A stretch of DNA of 23,921 bases from Firmicutes bacterium UBA3738. GTDB taxonomy: Bacteria; Bacillota; Clostridia; Peptostreptococcales; Anaerovoracaceae. The stretch lies in assembly GCA_002372505.1 (NCBI GenBank), contig DFGY01000058.1:1-23921 (forward strand). The letters run 5' to 3'. Positions 21,406-23,921 of this stretch are shown here, in pieces. Made by a program: the position numbers and the translations under genes. Under the pieces are notes generated by a model. The model did not search any database. It worked only from the letters and a program-made list of their open reading frames with translations, and was not told where the DNA came from. Position 1 is the first letter of the stretch. Every line of letters starts with the position of its first letter.

Positions 21406-21705
21406 CGTTTCACGGGGACAGGCTTTTTGTTACGCCCCAACTCACGGTATTCGCAATTATTTTCAATAAAACTCTTTCCTCGCAATGAGTGAAAGAGTTT
21501 TTAACGATTTCTAAAGATTGCTCCGGTATTTAATAGCTCCATACGTCGGTTTGCTAAGAAAAGAGCTCGATAACGTTAGAAAAAATTTCAGATATTTATT
21601 TATAATAAAATCTGTGAAATAAGTTTCAATGATTCCGATTTTTAAGATTTGTTTGGGAATCAAAACGAGCCGGAGCGGAACAAAAAGCCTGTCCCCGTGT
21701 AACGC
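21405..21705. repeat. Palindromic element 3 bounded by inverted B repeats
   Basis: Terminal arms 21405-21434 and 21676-21705 are inverted 30-base copies differing at a few positions. Inside are GCTCCGG (21520-21526) with CCGGAGC (21670-21676) and an imperfect hairpin at 21586-21619. The element begins in the kbl stop codon. It encodes nothing recognisable and has the same outer sequence as elements 1 and 2, with a different interior. Confidence 0.75.
21468..21502 (+). terminator. kbl terminator inside element 3
   Basis: AAAACTCTTTC (21468-21478) pairs with GAAAGAGTTTT (21491-21501), with CTC/GAG extending the stem into the loop; TTTTT ends the stem. The A/T symmetry means it could work in both directions. 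Confidence 0.8.
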
Positions 21706-21923
21706 CTTGTTGGAAAGGGGAAGCGTGCGTTAGTGTAGACGGATAGGTTGTGTAGACAGTCGTTTAAAAAAATAGTAAAATAAACTATATAAGTCAAGTT
21801 ATTTGACAACAGGTTGTCAGTATATTGAGGAGGTAAGCATTGTAGCTTTTATGCTACTTATAACGGCGCAATGCACACTTGCGAAACCATCATCTGAACC
21901 AGTGAGAAAGGTGGTGCCAAAGC
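21706..21923 (+). promoter_or_regulatory. Promoter and structured leader of the secreted-protein gene
   Basis: TAGACA (21753-21758) and TAAAAT (21776-21781) are 17 bases apart; the -35 overlaps the second of two GTGTAGAC direct repeats (21733-21740, 21750-21757). A palindrome TGACAAC-AG-GTTGTCA (21804-21819) follows. The leader then has a strong GAGGAGG (21827-21833), hairpins GTAGC/GCTAC (21842-21857) and CGCAA/TTGCG, and ACCATC that can pair with GGTGGT (21910-21915) within the ribosome binding site of the gene. Structural roles are inferred. Confidence 0.5.
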
Positions 21924-21931
21924 ATGAGTAA
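21851..21931 (+). CDS. Possible 26-residue leader peptide
   Basis: An ATG at 21851 opens a 26-codon frame that ends at TAA 21929-21931, overlapping the start of the secreted-protein gene by 8 bases (ATGAGTAA). The strong GAGGAGG at 21827-21833 is 17 bases away, further than usual, although an intervening hairpin could shorten the gap. It may couple translation to the main gene or be a chance frame. The peptide resembles nothing I know. Confidence 0.3.
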   Translation: MLLITAQCTLAKPSSEPVRKVVPKHE

Positions 21932-23063
21932 TACGTTAAAAAAGACTATTTTCTGCTTAATGGTAGGAATTATAGTCGCAGCCTTTATACCTTTAGATAA
22001 CGATATAGTTTATGCAGCGAATAATGTTGGAGTAAAGGCTCCCAAAAGCATTGTAGTAAAACAATCAGGGAAAAAGTCACTTAAACTCAAATGGTCGAAA
22101 GTCAAGGGAGCGGTAGGATATGAGATTCATAAGGGTAGAATCAGTTTAGGGGGATACAGAACTGTAAAAACACTTAAAAGAACATCTTGGATAGCTAAGA
22201 ATGTCGGAGCCGGAAAGAGGGGAACGTACAAAGTACGGGCATACACCATAAAAAAAGGAAAGAAGATATATGGTGATTTCAGTTATCCTGTATCAGCAAA
22301 GGTGTGTACGAAAAAAGATAAAAAAAGGAATGCGTCCTACGTAAAAATTCATCGTCATAGAAAATATGACGGGGGCTTCAATCCGGGTTATGGGGAGAGG
22401 GTCTTCAATCTGGGTTATGGGGAGTCTGTTGACAAAAGGATAGAAAAGATTAATGTAAATGTATTTGGTCCCAAAAAGAAAGGGTCTCAAAATAGGTGGG
22501 AACCGATAAATGAAAGGGTACGGTTTTATTCAACAAATCCCACAATGGTTAAGATAAAATCAGCTACAGATATATGTGCCGGCAACAAAACCGGAAAATG
22601 CTATATATACGCGATAGCGCATAATGGGATAAAAAGTAATATGATACCTGTATATGTGAAGGATTATGCGTATGAAAAGGTGAACATAGAAGACTCCGGC
22701 GATCGAATACAAATTCTGTTTAATGAGTGTGAAGATGAAATTAGAGAACTTTGTTCATACTATTCACAGCATAATGTAAAAGAAAGATACAGACTGAGTG
22801 CATATTATGGTGATGACCTAAGGGAGTCTGGGATATTATCGGATAAAACAAAGTGGGCGTTAATGAAAGAGTTATTGAAAAAAAGTCCATTTCGTAAAGT
22901 GTCGATTATAATCACGCCCGGCAACGTCATTTTCGAGGTTCCAAATGAAGTATTTACAGAGGCTTTGATGTTTTCGTTTAATAAAAAAGTTAAGCGACTT
23001 AGAGGAATAAACAGAGAACTATCACCTCATTGGGCATATCTTGGTTACGAATTTAGAATATAA
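21924..23063 (+). CDS. Secreted Fn3/Ig-like protein, function unknown
   Basis: The 379-residue protein has a signal peptide (basic KK at 6-7, hydrophobic 8-23, cleavage after VYA at 31 or 32). Residues about 38-130 form a fibronectin type III-like domain (SLKLKWSKVKGAVGYEI, then GTYKVRAYTIKKGKK). Residues about 185-255 resemble a bacterial Ig (Big2) domain, with FYSTNPTMVKIKS and the GKCYIYAIAHNGIKSN strand. The last 120 residues match nothing I recognise. No LPXTG or surface-layer anchor is visible. A 27-base tandem repeat gives two near-identical nine-residue units at about 151-168. It is more AT-rich than the metabolic genes, suggesting a different history. The ribosome binding site is AGGTGG at 21909-21914. 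Confidence 0.75.
   Translation: MSNTLKKTIFCLMVGIIVAAFIPLDNDIVYAANNVGVKAPKSIVVKQSGKKSLKLKWSKVKGAVGYEIHKGRISLGGYRTVKTLKRTSWIAKNVGAGKRGTYKVRAYTIKKGKKIYGDFSYPVSAKVCTKKDKKRNASYVKIHRHRKYDGGFNPGYGERVFNLGYGESVDKRIEKINVNVFGPKKKGSQNRWEPINERVRFYSTNPTMVKIKSATDICAGNKTGKCYIYAIAHNGIKSNMIPVYVKDYAYEKVNIEDSGDRIQILFNECEDEIRELCSYYSQHNVKERYRLSAYYGDDLRESGILSDKTKWALMKELLKKSPFRKVSIIITPGNVIFEVPNEVFTEALMFSFNKKVKRLRGINRELSPHWAYLGYEFRI
22374..22427. repeat. 27-base tandem duplication within the secreted-protein gene
   Basis: Two adjacent 27-base units share CTTCAATC, GGGTTATGGGGAG and differ at a handful of positions. The frame is kept, giving GFNPGYGER then VFNLGYGES in the protein. Confidence 0.85.
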
Positions 23064-23357
23064 TATGTTAAAACTCTTACACATAAAGAAATATGAAAAG
23101 AGTGGTATTACAGACTTGCAAAAAAGAATTAAATGCTTATAAAAAAGTAATTCATTTAAAGTAAATAATATTGAGAAATTACTTAAACATGATAAAACGG
23201 CAGACAGTACAGAAGACAGAGAGAGGGAATAGATGAGCCTGCAAATAAAAAGTCAAGGCTAAAATGATGAACTTTGAAAACTTTATACAGGTTGAATGAA
23301 GGCATAATAAGAAGGCCGCCAGAATTGCCGACCAAGCGATTCTGCAAGGGTATTTGA
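23064..23357. other. Intergenic stretch beside the IS110-type transposase
   Basis: AT-rich and without a supported gene. It includes a 9-pair hairpin (23320-23328 with 23336-23344, one T-G pair, 7-base loop) downstream of the transposase on the minus strand. This stretch should contain the outer end of the insertion sequence; the exact border is not visible without other copies. Confidence 0.5.
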
Positions 23358-23921
23358 TTAGTTTTTGGGCGTCTCTTGGAGCTTTGTCAGGTATTCCTTG
23401 ATACGTCCATAGTAGATGCGAAGGAACTTGTTTGCACCGGCAGTCATGTAAACATAGTAAGGCTTTCCCTGAGAACGCTTTTTATCCATGAACGCATAGA
23501 CAGGATCATCCTGAGGCATCGTTTTAATCAGGATATCCATAATCTGGAAAAGTGTTTTGCGCAGCGGCGCAGAACCGCGCTTCGAAGTGGGAACGCTCTT
23601 CTGGGAATGGGAACCGGAATCATTCTTTCCGGGATCAACCCCGGCAAAGGCGGTAAGTGCACCTTTGTGCGTGAAGCGGGTCACATCTCCGATCTCAGCC
23701 ATCAGCTGAGGACCAAGAGTTGTCCCGACACCTTTCATAGCGAGAACAGCTGGGTATTCCGGAAGTTGGGATGCAATATCGTTCATGCGAGTACGTAATT
23801 CTTCAACAGCGACTGAGGCTGTATTGACCTGGTTCACAGCCTGGCGAACGATAAACTTTGTCGCCTCACTTTTCGGGAGCACCGGGATGATGTTGCGGAC
23901 CGACTCATAGATTTTCGCCGG
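23358..23921 (-). CDS. IS110-family transposase, C-terminal part, cut by the window edge
   Basis: The frame runs off the window at 23921, so the N-terminal RuvC-like (DEDD) domain lies outside. What is visible is the C-terminal Transposase_20 domain: a coiled helix region, then LAMKGVGTTLGPQLMAEIGD, FTHKGALTAFAGVDPGKNDSG and TSKRGSAPLRKTLFQ, where the serine of SGSHS lies in the region of the catalytic serine of IS110 recombinases. The GTG codon at 23880-23882 is an internal codon, not the start, since the frame continues upstream. IS110 elements move with a non-coding bridge RNA encoded beside the transposase gene; that part may be in the adjoining intergenic stretch or beyond the window. 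Confidence 0.9.
   Translation of the reverse strand, partial: PAKIYESVRNIIPVLPKSEATKFIVRQAVNQVNTASVAVEELRTRMNDIASQLPEYPAVLAMKGVGTTLGPQLMAEIGDVTRFTHKGALTAFAGVDPGKNDSGSHSQKSVPTSKRGSAPLRKTLFQIMDILIKTMPQDDPVYAFMDKKRSQGKPYYVYMTAGANKFLRIYYGRIKEYLTKLQETPKN

Noticed and set aside
21860..21924. GEMM-type (cyclic di-GMP I) riboswitch
   Set aside because: The stretch has AAACC, GAAA, GGTGG and CAAAGC in an order reminiscent of GEMM, but the conserved GCACAGGGCAAACC and GGGACGCAAAGCC blocks and the tetraloop-receptor layout are not present. A covariance search would settle it.
23093..23164. 23-residue frame after the secreted-protein gene
   Set aside because: It has no ribosome binding site and no recognisable product; composition is that of AT-rich intergenic DNA.

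Overview
The window reads as chromosome of a strictly anaerobic, Gram-positive fermenter of the Clostridia. The grounds are strong AGGAGG-type ribosome binding sites, SigA-like promoters, lipoproteins with lipobox signals, an acetoin-dehydrogenase-type complex whose E3 carries a lipoyl domain (known from Clostridium), and the two-subunit 2-amino-4-ketopentanoate thiolase of clostridial ornithine fermentation. The genus cannot be fixed from the sequence alone.

Bases 1-10017 form one long co-directional cluster: a promoter flanked by two FadR/GntR-like palindromes, then a short-chain dehydrogenase, a lipoate-protein ligase, the E1alpha, E1beta, E2 and E3 subunits of an acetoin/2-oxoacid dehydrogenase complex, and a three-part TRAP carboxylate transporter (dctP, dctQ, dctM). 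Together they look like an uptake, oxidation and thiolytic-type cleavage pathway that supplies its own lipoylation enzyme. The E2 has two tandem E3-binding domains. Bases 10018-10557 hold no gene but a 264-base nested palindrome and the panB promoter; panB follows with its own terminator.

Bases 11494-15657 are accessory. They hold an ArsR-type regulator divergent from an Xre-type regulator/nucleotidyltransferase pair (probable toxin-antitoxin), then a VanY-like carboxypeptidase lipoprotein overlapping a six-helix membrane protein with a long hydrophilic tail. Bases 15658-16607 are non-coding and repeat-dense: 83-base tandem hairpin units in one orientation, then diverged units with the same 83-base period in the other orientation, all enclosed by inverted copies of a dispersed repeat with a GGGGACAGG core.

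Bases 16608-21405 hold ortA-ortB with a strong promoter and terminator, a DUF2812-like membrane protein, a Phd/ParE-type toxin-antitoxin pair, and an alpha-oxoamine synthase (Kbl-like) 15 bases behind the toxin. A third palindromic repeat element (21405-21705) starts on the last base of that gene's stop codon. The right end is more AT-rich: a secreted Fn3/Ig-like protein with a structured leader, and the 3' part of an IS110-family transposase running off the window edge.

The most unusual signals are the family of large palindromic elements bounded by the same ~30-base inverted repeat, seen three times, and the 83-base hairpin array inside one of them. No tRNA, rRNA or CRISPR array was seen.
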